DNA of 64,000 nt, taken from assembly GCF_900114215.1 (NCBI RefSeq), contig NZ_FOSG01000019.1, forward strand, positions 55,471 to 119,470, given 5' to 3'. A program made the translations under genes and the position numbers. The stretch is from Streptomyces mangrovi. Its GTDB lineage: Bacteria; Actinomycetota; Actinomycetes; Streptomycetales; Streptomycetaceae. Under the pieces are notes generated by a model. That model was not told the DNA's origin. It worked only from the letters and a program-made list of their open reading frames with translations, and made no database searches. Shown one piece after another: positions 1 to 7,862 of the stretch. How positions within the stretch are numbered: the first letter of the stretch is position 1; each line of letters opens with the position of its first letter.

Positions 1-488
1 GGCTGGCCGGCGCCGAGCAGGCCCCCGCCGCACTGGAGCGGGCGCTGCTGACCGGCGCCGGACTGCTCGCCTCCGAGCAGCTCGGCATCGCCGAGTGGTG
101 CCTGACCGCCACCGTCGCGTATCTGAAGGACCGGCGGCAGTTCGGGCGGCAGCTCGGCTCCTTCCAGGCGCTCAAGCACCGGCTGGCCGACCTCTGGCTG
201 GAGGTGGTCGGGGCGCGGGCCGCCGCCCGGTACGCCGCCGACACGCTGGCCACCGGCGACCCGGACGCCCCCGTGGCCGTCGCGGTGGCCGCCTCCCACT
301 GCGGGGAGCTGGCGGTACGGGCGGCCGAGGAGTGCGTCCAGCTCCACGGCGGCATCGGCATGACCTGGGAGCACCCGGCGCATCTGTACCTCAAGCGCGC
401 CAAGGCCGACCAGATCGCGCTGGGCACCCCCGACCGCCACCGTGCCGCGCTCGCCGCGCTGGTGGACCTGCCGGCGCCGGTGGGCTGA
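1..488 (+). CDS. Acyl-CoA dehydrogenase, C-terminal part (5' truncated by window edge)
   Basis: The open frame enters from the left edge (first full codon at base 3) and ends at a TGA at 486-488, giving about 161 residues of the C-terminal helical domain of an acyl-CoA dehydrogenase. Family features visible are the RRQFG stretch that contacts FAD, and near the end VQLHGGIGMTWEHPAHLYLKRAK, which is the usual FAD-contact loop followed by the last helix. The protein would oxidise an acyl-CoA thioester at the alpha-beta bond using FAD. The substrate cannot be told from this fragment. The start and N-terminal domains lie outside the window, so length and operon partners are unknown. Confidence 0.88.
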   Translation, partial: LAGAEQAPAALERALLTGAGLLASEQLGIAEWCLTATVAYLKDRRQFGRQLGSFQALKHRLADLWLEVVGARAAARYAADTLATGDPDAPVAVAVAASHCGELAVRAAEECVQLHGGIGMTWEHPAHLYLKRAKADQIALGTPDRHRAALAALVDLPAPVG

Positions 489-604
489 GCCCGGCGGCCG
501 CACGGGGGCCGGGAGCGGGAGGGGGACTCCCGGCCTCTTCGCCTCCGGCCCCCGCGTTCGAACGAGGGGGCCGGTGTCGGAGGGGGATGCGATGATCGCG
601 CACC

Positions 605-1126
605 ATGAGGAGCCTGCGGAACAGAAGGCGGCACAGGGAGATCGTCGACGTCCACCTCGTGCTGCGGCGCGGCGAGGAGGTGCTGCTCGCGCGCCGGGCG
701 GGCACCGGTTACGCGGACGGCCTGCTGAACGCGCCGTCCGGCCACGCCGAGGACGGTGAGGACGTGCGGGAGGCGGTGATCCGGGAGGCGTACGAGGAGA
801 TCGGGCTGTGCCTGGCGCCCGGGGAGCTGAAGGTCGCCCTCGTGATGCAGCACCGCTCCCCGGCCGGGGACCCCCGGATGGGCTGGTTCTTCGAAGCGTG
901 GGCGGATCAGGGGCGCGAGCCGGTCAACGCGGAGCCCGACAAGTGCTCGGAGCTGGGCTGGTTCCCGCTGGCGGCGCTGCCCGGCGACATGGTCGCCTAC
1001 TGCCGGGCCGGACTGGAGGCGTACCGGGCGGGCCACCGCTTCGCGCTGCACTGGCACCGGCCGGGGGACTCCATCGCCTACGACCCGGACGCTCCCGACC
1101 GGGTCGTGGTGCTTCCGGCCACCTGA
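605..1126 (+). CDS. Nudix hydrolase
   Basis: A 173-residue cytosolic hydrolase of nucleoside diphosphate-X substrates. A complete Nudix box runs from about Gly46 to Leu68 and fits G-x5-E-x7-REUxEExGU, including REAYEEIGL, which supplies the Mg-binding glutamates. The N-terminus begins with a basic stretch before the first beta strand (IVDVHLVL), and the length is normal for a single-domain member. The ATG at 605 was chosen because it lies just before the first conserved strand; no strong ribosome-binding site is obvious. It stands alone between a convergent dioxygenase gene and the acyl-CoA dehydrogenase. The substrate is not predictable from sequence. Confidence 0.9.
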   Translation: MRSLRNRRRHREIVDVHLVLRRGEEVLLARRAGTGYADGLLNAPSGHAEDGEDVREAVIREAYEEIGLCLAPGELKVALVMQHRSPAGDPRMGWFFEAWADQGREPVNAEPDKCSELGWFPLAALPGDMVAYCRAGLEAYRAGHRFALHWHRPGDSIAYDPDAPDRVVVLPAT

Positions 1127-1205
1127 CCGGTGCGGAGGCGGCCGCGGGGGGCTGTCGCGGAGGGCTGTCGCGGCGGCCGGACCGGACGGGTTCGGCCGAC
1201 CGGGC

Positions 1206-2021
1206 TCAGCCGAACTGCACCGAGCGCTTGGCCAGCCCGCCCCAGAAGCCGTCGACGACCGTGCGCTGGGAGCCCAGGTCGGCCTCGCCCGCTCCCAGGG
1301 AGACGAACAGCGGCGCGAAGTGATCGGTGCGCGGGTGGGCGATCCGGCCCGCCGGGGCCCGGTGCTCGAAGTCGAGCAGGGCGTCGAGGTCCGCCCTCCC
1401 CAGGGCCTCGCCGCCCCACGCGTCGAACTCCTTCGACCAGGACGGAGCCTCGTCGGGCCCGGCGCCCCACATCAGACCGCGCAGGTTGTGGGTGAAGAAG
1501 CCGCTGCCGACGATCAGCACGCCCTCGTCGCGCAGCGGGGCCAGCCTGCGGCCCAGCCGCAGCAGCTCCCCCGGGTCCAGGGTGGGCATCGAGAGCTGGA
1601 GCACGGGGACGTCGGCGTCGGGGTACATCTCGGCCAGCGGCACGTACGCGCCGTGGTCCAGGCCCCGGTCCGGCGCGTCGTGCACCGGGGTGCCCGGCCC
1701 GGCGAGCAGGGCCCGCACCTTCGCGGCCAGACCGGGGGCGCCCGGAGCCGGGTAGGCGACCCGGTAGTAGTGCTCGGGGAAGCCGTGGAAGTCGTACACC
1801 AGCGGGACGGTCCGGGTGGCGGCCAGCGTCACCGGCGCGGACTCCCAGTGGGCGGAGACGATCAGCACGGCCTCGGGCCGCGGCAGCTTCGCGGACCAGT
1901 TCGCGAGCTGCGCGGTCCACAGGGCGTCGTCGGCCAGCGGCGGGGCCCCGTGGCTGAGGTACAGCACGGGCATGCGGCCTGCCGCAGAGCTGTCCGGGGC
2001 CAACGGAGTGGTCGCGGTCAT
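1206..2021 (-). CDS. Extradiol ring-cleavage dioxygenase, DODA/LigB type (YgiD-like)
   Basis: A 271-residue member of the class III extradiol dioxygenases. Four histidines sit at the spacing known from E. coli YgiD (4,5-DOPA dioxygenase): His24 in YLSHG, His58 in SAHWE, His178 in FFTHN and His234 in TDHF, with a further DHGAY motif at 122-126. The expected role is metal-dependent opening of a catechol-type ring or a related oxidation in the cytosol; the true substrate is unknown. The ATG at 2021 is preceded by GGGAGGA on the minus strand. The reading frame stays open upstream, but that part overlaps the divergent MarR gene and looks like a shadow. It shares an operator region with the MarR gene. 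Confidence 0.88.
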   Translation of the reverse strand: MTATTPLAPDSSAAGRMPVLYLSHGAPPLADDALWTAQLANWSAKLPRPEAVLIVSAHWESAPVTLAATRTVPLVYDFHGFPEHYYRVAYPAPGAPGLAAKVRALLAGPGTPVHDAPDRGLDHGAYVPLAEMYPDADVPVLQLSMPTLDPGELLRLGRRLAPLRDEGVLIVGSGFFTHNLRGLMWGAGPDEAPSWSKEFDAWGGEALGRADLDALLDFEHRAPAGRIAHPRTDHFAPLFVSLGAGEADLGSQRTVVDGFWGGLAKRSVQFG

Positions 2022-2067
2022 GGAGGCGTCCTCCCGGGTCGGATCGGATCGGGTCGATTCATGGTGA

Positions 2068-2121
2068 TTCAAATTCGAACCACTTGCCGATGGCGAGCGT
2101 ACAGTGTGGTTCGAATTTGAA
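2068..2121. promoter_or_regulatory. Large inverted-repeat operator between dioxygenase and marR
   Basis: A perfect 16-bp arm, TTCAAATTCGAACCAC (2068-2083), recurs inverted at 2106-2121, separated by 22 bp. Each arm also contains a near-palindrome of the form TTC-N-AATT-N-GAA, so the region presents two MarR-sized sites, one facing each divergent gene. The likely role is joint repression of both genes by the MarR protein encoded at 2142, with release by an aromatic ligand. The repeat is seen directly; the regulator assignment is inference. Confidence 0.75.
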
Positions 2122-2141
2122 CAACCGAGTACGATGGGGGC

Positions 2142-2597
2142 ATGAAGGAGCCCCGATGGCTGGACGAGCTGGAGATGGCGGCCTGGCAGGGCTTCCTCGA
2201 AGCCGGCAACCGCGTCACCCGACGGCTGGAGCAGCAGCTCAAGGACGAGGCGGGCCTGTCCCACCCGCAGTACGAGATCCTGGTCCACCTCGCCGAGGCC
2301 CCCGGCGGCGAGATCCGCATGACCGAACTGGCCGAACGGCTGATCACCTCCAAGAGCGGTCTGACCTACCAGGTCGGCCAGCTGGAGAGGCGCGGTCTGG
2401 TGCGGCGCCGCGCCTGCCCCACCGATGTCCGCGGCGTCTTCGCCGTCCTCACCGAGGAGGGGCGCGAACTGCTGCGCACCGCGGCCCCCGGCCATGTGGC
2501 GACGGTGCGCGAGACGCTCATCGACGTCCTCGACCGCGAGGAACTCGCCGTCCTGGCGCGGGCGCTGGGTGAAGTGGGCCGGCGGTTGCGCGACTGA
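2142..2597 (+). CDS. MarR-family transcriptional regulator
   Basis: A 151-residue winged-helix regulator with the normal MarR layout: an N-terminal dimerisation helix, the DNA-recognition segment around MTELAERLITSKSGLTYQVGQLERRGLVRRR, the wing DVRGVFAVLTEEGREL, and a C-terminal helix pair. It lies divergent to the ring-cleavage dioxygenase. The long inverted repeat between the two genes is the obvious binding site, so it probably represses itself and the dioxygenase and responds to a phenolic or aromatic compound. The ATG at 2142 was chosen as the first start after the operator, close to a GGGGG stretch (2136-2140). No cysteine-based redox switch stands out. Confidence 0.9.
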   Translation: MKEPRWLDELEMAAWQGFLEAGNRVTRRLEQQLKDEAGLSHPQYEILVHLAEAPGGEIRMTELAERLITSKSGLTYQVGQLERRGLVRRRACPTDVRGVFAVLTEEGRELLRTAAPGHVATVRETLIDVLDREELAVLARALGEVGRRLRD

Positions 2598-2688
2598 GCG
2601 GACGGCACGAAGGGCCGGCCGGAGTACCGCTGGGCGCCGGAGACCGGGATCTGGGAGCGCGGCTGACGTGCTGGTGCACAATCGACGC

Positions 2689-2732
2689 ACCCGCGCACCC
2701 GCGCACCCGCGCACCCGCGCACCCGCGCACCC
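2689..2732. repeat. 8-bp tandem repeat, five copies
   Basis: ACCCGCGC is repeated five times head to tail (2689-2728) and followed by a partial sixth copy. It lies in the 176-bp gap between the marR stop and the GntR start. There is no coding signal over it. It is a slippage-prone G+C tract of the kind common in Streptomyces intergenic DNA. Confidence 0.8.
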
Positions 2733-2773
2733 CGCGCCATCCGACGTTCCGACCCCGCCGCAGGAGAAGTGCC

Positions 2774-3154
2774 GTGCCCCTGAGCATCACCGTCGACCCG
2801 GACGCCCCCGCCGCCCCCTACGAGCAGGTGCGCGCCCAGATCGCCGAACAGGCCCGTGGCGGCGGGCTGCCGGTCGGTCACCGGCTGCCCACCGTGCGCG
2901 GACTCGCCGAGGAGCTGGGACTGGCGGCCAACACGGTGGCCAAGGCCTACCGCGCGCTGGAGGCCGACGGGGTGATCGAGACCCGGGGCCGCCACGGCAG
3001 CTTCATCGCCGCCGGCGGGGACACCGCCGCCCGCGAGGCCGCGTCGGCGGCGCGGTCGTACGCCCGGCGGGCGCGGCGCCTGGGCCTGGACCGGGCCGCC
3101 GCACTCGCCGCCGCCGGGGAGGCGGTCGCCGCCGAGTACGACCGGCGGGACTGA
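2774..3154 (+). CDS. GntR-family regulator, short YtrA-type
   Basis: A 126-residue regulator with an N-terminal winged helix (YEQVRAQIAEQA, then RLPTVRGLAEELGLAANTVAKAYRALEADGVIETRGRHGSF) and only a short helical tail of about 45 residues. This is typical of the YtrA subfamily, which has no large ligand domain. The GTG at 2774 follows AGGAGAAG. YtrA-type proteins usually control ABC-transporter operons, but no transporter is adjacent here: the next gene runs the opposite way. The target is therefore unknown. The Ala/Arg-rich tail (SARSYARRARRLGLDRAAALAAAGEAVAAEY) is usual for actinobacterial members. Confidence 0.88.
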   Translation: MPLSITVDPDAPAAPYEQVRAQIAEQARGGGLPVGHRLPTVRGLAEELGLAANTVAKAYRALEADGVIETRGRHGSFIAAGGDTAAREAASAARSYARRARRLGLDRAAALAAAGEAVAAEYDRRD

Positions 3155-3161
3155 CGTCGCC

Positions 3162-3755
3162 TCAGTATTCCTCCAGCCGCTCCCGGGCGGCCATCAGGGC
3201 GAAGCCCAGCAGGTTGAGCCCGCGCCAGCGCGACGGGTCGGACGCCCGCTCGTCGTCGGCGGCCAGCCCGATGCCCCAGACCCGGTCCAGCGGGCTGGCC
3301 TCCACCAGCACCCGCCCCCGCGTGGCGAGCAGGAACGCCCGCAACTCGCCGTGCTGCCCGAACTTGTGGACGCAGCCCTCGACCACGACGCCGAAGCGGT
3401 GCCGGGCCCAGACCTCCTCGTCGAAGCCCCGCACCGCACGTCCCGCGGCCTTGGCCGCGCCCGGCTCCGGCGTGGCCGCAATCCGCTCCCCGGCCGCCGC
3501 GTCGCCGAACAGCCGCGCCTTGGCGGCCATCATCCAGTGCTCCGCGGTGGGGTAGGGGACGCCGTCCACGGTGAACGGCGAGGACCACCACTGGCTGAGG
3601 CACCACGGGCCGGGCGAGCCGTCGTCCCGTCCCCGGGGCGGAGTGTGCCCCCAGAAGTGGAGGTACTTGATCCGCTCTCCGCGCGCCTGCCGTTCGACCA
3701 GCTCCGCCACCGGATCGTCCACGCGCCCCTCGGGCGCCCGCCGGGGAGGAGTCAC
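3162..3755 (-). CDS. NADAR-family N-glycosidase (YbiA-like)
   Basis: A 197-residue protein with the NADAR fold: FWGHTPP, CLSQWWSSPFTVDGVPYPTAEHWMMAAKARLFGD, a central MGVVVEGCVHKFGQH-like region and the end DRVWGIGL...RWRGLNLLGFALMAARERL. YbiA/NADAR proteins hydrolyse N-glycosidic bonds, for example in damaged riboflavin intermediates, and some act in ADP-ribose metabolism. The likely Trp, Glu and Asp pocket residues are present. The GTG start at 3755 overlaps the TGA of the upstream ATPase by four bases (GTGA), so the two genes are translationally coupled. The frame is open further upstream, but that part is the antisense of the ATPase gene. Confidence 0.88.
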   Translation of the reverse strand: MTPPRRAPEGRVDDPVAELVERQARGERIKYLHFWGHTPPRGRDDGSPGPWCLSQWWSSPFTVDGVPYPTAEHWMMAAKARLFGDAAAGERIAATPEPGAAKAAGRAVRGFDEEVWARHRFGVVVEGCVHKFGQHGELRAFLLATRGRVLVEASPLDRVWGIGLAADDERASDPSRWRGLNLLGFALMAARERLEEY

Positions 3756-4873
3756 AGGTACATCCCCTCGTCCGACCGACCGGGCTGCGACGGAACCGAG
3801 GCCGGGCCCGAGCCGCGGCGCAGCGCGTACAGCTCGGCCAGGGTCGCCCCGTCGCGGCCGACGCCCTCCTCGGCGCCGAGCCAGTTCACGGCCTCGGAGC
3901 GGGTCAGCGGGCCGACCTCGATGCGGGCCAGGCAGCGTCCGGGGCGGACGACCGCCGGGTGCAGCCGCTCCAGGTCCTCGTTGGTGGTCAGGCCGACCAG
4001 GACGTTGCGGCCCTGGCCCAGTAGCCCGTCGGTGAGGTTCAGCAGCCGGGACAGGGCCTGGCCGGTGGCGTGCTTGGCCTCGCCGCGGATCAACTCGTCG
4101 CAGTCCTCCAGGAGCAGCAGCCGCCAGCGCTCCCGGCCCGGCCGGTCCGGGGCGCCGTCGTCCTCGCCGATGGCGATGTCCATCAGATAGCCGACCTCGT
4201 TGAACAGCCGCTCCGGATCGAGCACGCAGTCCACCTGGCACCAGTCCTGCCAGGAGCGCGCCAGCGTCCGCAGGGCGGAGGTCTTGCCGGTGCCCGGCGG
4301 GCCGTGGAGCAGCAGCAGCCGCCCGGTGATGTCGTCCGGGGTGGTCTTCATCAGCCCGTCCATGGCCTCGGCGACCGGGGCGGTGTAGTTGCCGCGGATC
4401 TCCTCCCAGCTCCCGGCGGTGATCCGGCGGGTGGTGCGGTACGGGCCGCGCCGCGGGGAGTTGTACCAGAAGCCCATGGTGACGTCGTCCGGCCGGGGCT
4501 CGGGCTCGTCCTCCGCGTCCTCCACCGCGGCCTTCAGAGTCCGCTCCGCCAGCTCCTCGCTGACGGCCGTCACGGTCACGTCGGCACCGCGGGACCAGCG
4601 GGAGACCAGCACCGTCCAGCCGTCGCCCTCGGCCAGCGTCGCGCCGCGGTCGCCGTCGCGGGCCGAGCGCAGCACGGCCGCTCCCGGCGGCAGCAGGGCC
4701 ATGCCCTTGCGCACCCGCTCCAGGGAGCGGCTGCGGGCGTGCGGCTGCTCACCGGTGGTGAAGCGCCCCAGGAAGAGGGCGTCGATGACGTCGGAGGGGG
4801 AGTCGCTGTCGTCGATGTTGAGTCGGATGGGCAGCGACTCCTCGGTCGGCACGGCACGACGGTCGGCACACAT
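3752..4873 (-). CDS. AAA-family ATPase, DUF5925-type
   Basis: A protein of about 373 residues with an N-terminal domain of the actinobacterial DUF5925 type (LPIRLNIDDSDSPSDVIDALFLGRF) and a C-terminal AAA module. Walker A is GPPGTGKT at about 191-198, Walker B LLLLEDCDE at about 252-260, and there is a sensor/arginine-finger-like segment in LVGLTTNEDLERLHPAVVRPGRC. The ATG at 4873 has GGGGG just upstream; an upstream GTG at 4924 has a poor ribosome-binding site. The gene is coupled by a 4-base overlap to the NADAR gene, suggesting a joint function. The biological role is not established; the fold suggests a remodelling or unfolding ATPase. Confidence 0.85.
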   Translation of the reverse strand: MCADRRAVPTEESLPIRLNIDDSDSPSDVIDALFLGRFTTGEQPHARSRSLERVRKGMALLPPGAAVLRSARDGDRGATLAEGDGWTVLVSRWSRGADVTVTAVSEELAERTLKAAVEDAEDEPEPRPDDVTMGFWYNSPRRGPYRTTRRITAGSWEEIRGNYTAPVAEAMDGLMKTTPDDITGRLLLLHGPPGTGKTSALRTLARSWQDWCQVDCVLDPERLFNEVGYLMDIAIGEDDGAPDRPGRERWRLLLLEDCDELIRGEAKHATGQALSRLLNLTDGLLGQGRNVLVGLTTNEDLERLHPAVVRPGRCLARIEVGPLTRSEAVNWLGAEEGVGRDGATLAELYALRRGSGPASVPSQPGRSDEGMYL

Positions 4874-4946
4874 GGCCCCCATGATCCGGCACGGGGGGTC
4901 CGTGCGCACGCAGGTTTCCGGCACCTCGCCGGGATTCGGCGGACGC

Positions 4947-6002
4947 TCAGCGCAGGGCGACGGCCACGGCGAGGGCGGCCAGCAGCAGGATCAGCAGTCC
5001 GGCGACGATCGCCAGCACCCCGCGCGGTCCCCGGTCGGCGCCCCAGGGGCCCGGCGCGTCCCGGCGTCCGCCGCTCCCGCCGTCCACATCCTCACCGCCC
5101 GCACCCTCACCGGAGGCGGGTGGGGACGGAGGGGAGGAGGAAGAGGAGGAAACGGCGGCGCGCGGGCCGCCGCCGGCCGCGGCCACGCGCAGCAGCCGTT
5201 CCGCCCGGGCGGCGTCCGTACGCTCGGCCGGGTCCGCCCGCAGCAGCCCCTCCAGCACCGGCGCCAGCGCGCCCGCCCGCCGCATGGGCGGCAGATCGGC
5301 GTCGGTGTACGCGGCGAGGGAGCGCAGGGTCGCCTCGGGGGTGTCGCGGCGGAACGGCGAGACGCCCTCCACGGCCAGATACAGCACCACGCCCAGGGCC
5401 CACAGGTCCGCGGCCGGACCCGGGTCCTGTCCCCGCGCGCACTCCGGGGCGAGGAACTCGGGCCGGCCGACCGGCGCACCGGGCCGGTCGTGCGCCGTGC
5501 CGGCCTTCACCTGCGCGGTGCCGAAGTCGGTGAGGACGACCCTGTTGTCGTTTCCCAGCAGGATGTTGGACGGCTTGATGTCGCGGTGGGTGATGCCCGC
5601 CTCATGAGCGCTGCGCAGCGCCGAGACGGCCTCGGCGCCGATCCGTGCGGCACCGGCCGGGGACATCGGCCCCTCGGCCTCCAGCGCGGCGGCCAGTGAC
5701 AGGCCCCGCACCAGTTCCATCACGATCCACAGGCGGCCGTCCTCGATCACCACGTCGTGGACGGTGGTGGCGTTGCGGTGGGAGATGCGCCCGGCGGTCA
5801 TGGCCTCCCGCTCCAGGCGGGAGTAGAGGGCGCGCACCTCGGCCGGAGAGAGCTCCTTTGCGGCCCGCACCTCCTTGACCGCGACCTCGCGGCCCAGTAC
5901 CTCGTCGCGTCCCTGCCAAACCACGCCCACCTCGCCGCGGCCCAGCTCGGCGGCGAGACGATAGCGGTCGGCGAGCAGCCGTCCGTTGTCACCGGTGTTC
6001 AT
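4947..6002 (-). CDS. Serine/threonine protein kinase with C-terminal membrane anchor
   Basis: A 351-residue Hanks-type kinase. The glycine loop GRGEVGVV is at 21-28, the lysine in AVKEV at 43, the catalytic HRDIKPSN at 139-146 and the DFG at 159-161. A Ser/Pro/Gly-rich linker follows the kinase domain, and one transmembrane helix (VLAIVAGLLILLLAALAVAVAL) ends the protein, with almost nothing outside. It therefore has no extracytoplasmic sensor such as PASTA repeats. The ATG at 6002 was preferred over one at 6071 because it has a GGGGGACGAGG ribosome-binding site on the minus strand. It probably autophosphorylates at the membrane face. No substrate gene is obvious nearby. Confidence 0.92.
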   Translation of the reverse strand: MNTGDNGRLLADRYRLAAELGRGEVGVVWQGRDEVLGREVAVKEVRAAKELSPAEVRALYSRLEREAMTAGRISHRNATTVHDVVIEDGRLWIVMELVRGLSLAAALEAEGPMSPAGAARIGAEAVSALRSAHEAGITHRDIKPSNILLGNDNRVVLTDFGTAQVKAGTAHDRPGAPVGRPEFLAPECARGQDPGPAADLWALGVVLYLAVEGVSPFRRDTPEATLRSLAAYTDADLPPMRRAGALAPVLEGLLRADPAERTDAARAERLLRVAAAGGGPRAAVSSSSSSPPSPPASGEGAGGEDVDGGSGGRRDAPGPWGADRGPRGVLAIVAGLLILLLAALAVAVALR

Positions 6003-6179
6003 CCTCGTCCCCCGTCCCCGGCCCCGCCATGGGGCCGGTCGGATGCTGTTGTCTCGTACGGTGTTCGTCAACCCCCTTGCGGGGAAGGTGGATCGAGTGA
6101 CCGGAATACCCGTGGGTCACGGTCGGGAGATAGGGTTACCCTGCCCGGGCCGGGAGCCCTCGTTTGGGTGGGGAGTGTC

Positions 6180-6446
6180 ATGGAACAGATAACGGTACGC
6201 AGCAGGGCGCGGATCCCTGCGATCCAGTGCGGGAGCGGTGCGACCGGTTCGCGCCTGGACCGGCACCTGAGCGTGCTGGCGGGGCCCGCCGTCTCCCAGG
6301 ATGACACGGCGGAGGCGACCTTGCTCATGCGCGAACTGACCGCGCGCGACGCGGTGCACATGCGCTCCCGCAACAGGGGCGCGCGGGTCTCCCTCTTCGC
6401 GCCGCTGCGGCGGCTGCGGCGCTCCCTCTTCGGAGGCCATGCCTGA
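6180..6446 (+). CDS. Small conserved basic protein, unknown function
   Basis: An 88-residue ORF starting at ATG 6180, 14 bases after a GGGTGGGGAG ribosome-binding site. It is divergent from the kinase gene. The sequence has no membrane segment or cysteine pair. It ends in a strongly basic helix (LFAPLRRLRRSLFG), and the middle (TAEATLLMRELTARDAVHMRSR) looks helical. From memory, similar short proteins occur in other streptomycetes, but no domain is recognised and no function is proposed. Support comes from the start signal, codon bias and the divergent arrangement with its own promoter gap. Confidence 0.65.
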   Translation: MEQITVRSRARIPAIQCGSGATGSRLDRHLSVLAGPAVSQDDTAEATLLMRELTARDAVHMRSRNRGARVSLFAPLRRLRRSLFGGHA

Positions 6447-6665
6447 CCACGCCCGGCCGTACCCGCGGCATCTGGAGCATCTGGAGCGCCCGGGCCGGAG
6501 GATAAAGGTTTCGGCTCAGGGCTCCGGGAGGCCGGCCTCCCCTGCGGCGGGCCGGGCGTCACAGCCCGTCCCCGGCCGCGTCCCGCACTCTCCCGGCGCA
6601 CTCTCCCTGCCCGCACCCCCGCTTCCACGGCCGGCGGCCGCCCGCCGCCGGTGGGAAACGGCTTC

Positions 6666-7788
6666 TCACAGCAGCGCCAGCTGCCCCTCCGGCCCCTCCT
6701 CGCGGTGGTCCAGCACGGAGGCCGGGCGCCGCGCCGCAGAAGGCGGCGGCAGTACACCGGCCCCGCGCAGCGCGGACACCTCCACCGCCGGACGCCCGGC
6801 CAGCCGGCCGGTGAACTCGGTGCGCGCCCCGCGCAGCCCGTCGAGGAGGGTGAGCACGGTGATCAGCTCCAGCAGTTCCGAGGTCCACCGGGGCGGCCAG
6901 GCCTTCGGGCGCACCGCCGCCAGGGGGCCGGGTGCGGCCGGGGCCGTACGGCGGGCGAACCAGTCGGCGAGCACCCGGACGCCGCCGGCCTCGAACTCCC
7001 AGGCGCCGCGCGCCACCGGCGCTATCCGGCCGTCCCCCACCCACAGGGTCTCCTCCCGCGCGTCGTGGCGCAGCGCGTCCGGGGCCGGGCGCTCGGGCAG
7101 CGCGGCCCGCACGTAGGGGCGCCGCCCGCCCGGCAGGCGCGGGCGGGCGCCGTCGCCGCAGCGGGCGCCGCGGGTGTGCGCCCGCAGCACCTCGCGGCCC
7201 AGCGCGACGCCCTCCCGCCACATCCCGGGGTCCGCGGTGAGCGGCACGGCATGGCCGCCCGGGGCGCCGGTACAGGGGGCGTACGCGGCCGGTCCGGGAC
7301 GCGGCGGCCCCGAGCGGGAGCAGTTCGGTGAAGACCGGCTCCGGGGCGGGGGAGCGGGGCGCGGCCGGGGGCTCGACCAGGAGGATCTGCCGGTCGTCGG
7401 CGACCCGCCACAGCTCCGGCCGGGCGGCGTCGAGCAGGCGGTGGTCCGGTATCAGCCACTGCCGGTCGTACGGTCCGCACAGCACCCGCACCGGCTCCGG
7501 GCACGGCCCGTCCTCCCGGTCCAGCCGGCCGGTGGGGGCGCCCGCGTCCGCGGCGGGGCCGGGCAGCCGGGAGACGGCGGTACGGGTGGTGCGGGCGCGG
7601 GTGGGGACGAACAGCGCCGCGCGCTCGTCGCCGGAGGCCCGCAGCAGCGCGGCCCAGCGGGACCGCAGCGACGCCGCGTCCGGCGCCGTCACCCAGTCCC
7701 GGCCCGGCCGGACCGTCCGGACCGACCAGGGCATCAGCTCGTCGAGCGGGACGTCCTGGCCGCGGTCGCCGTCCGTTCCGGCACCCAC
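6666..7788 (-). pseudogene. Type ISP restriction/modification-like gene, frameshifted
   Basis: Two frames together match the Streptomyces type ISP restriction/modification-like family. The N-terminal part starts at GTG 7788 after AGGGAGG and contains LDELMPWSV, VLCGPYDRQWLIPDHRLLDAARPELWRVADD and VRPLYRRPG. The C-terminal part in another frame (6666 to about 7260) contains WTSELLELITVLTLLDGL, SALRGAGVLPP and SVLDHREEGPEGQLALL. The frame changes at about 7245-7265, where RRPG in one frame abuts GGHAVPLTAD in the other. As I remember the family, this position normally holds a linker of roughly 40-50 residues, so an out-of-frame internal deletion is likely. No methylase or helicase domain remains. 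A sequencing error is less likely if the linker is truly absent. Confidence 0.65.
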
Positions 7789-7862
7789 CGTTTCCCTCCC
7801 TGCTGTCCTTTCCGTACGGCCTGCCGCACGCATGCCACGGACGTGGATCGGTCCGGCGCGGA

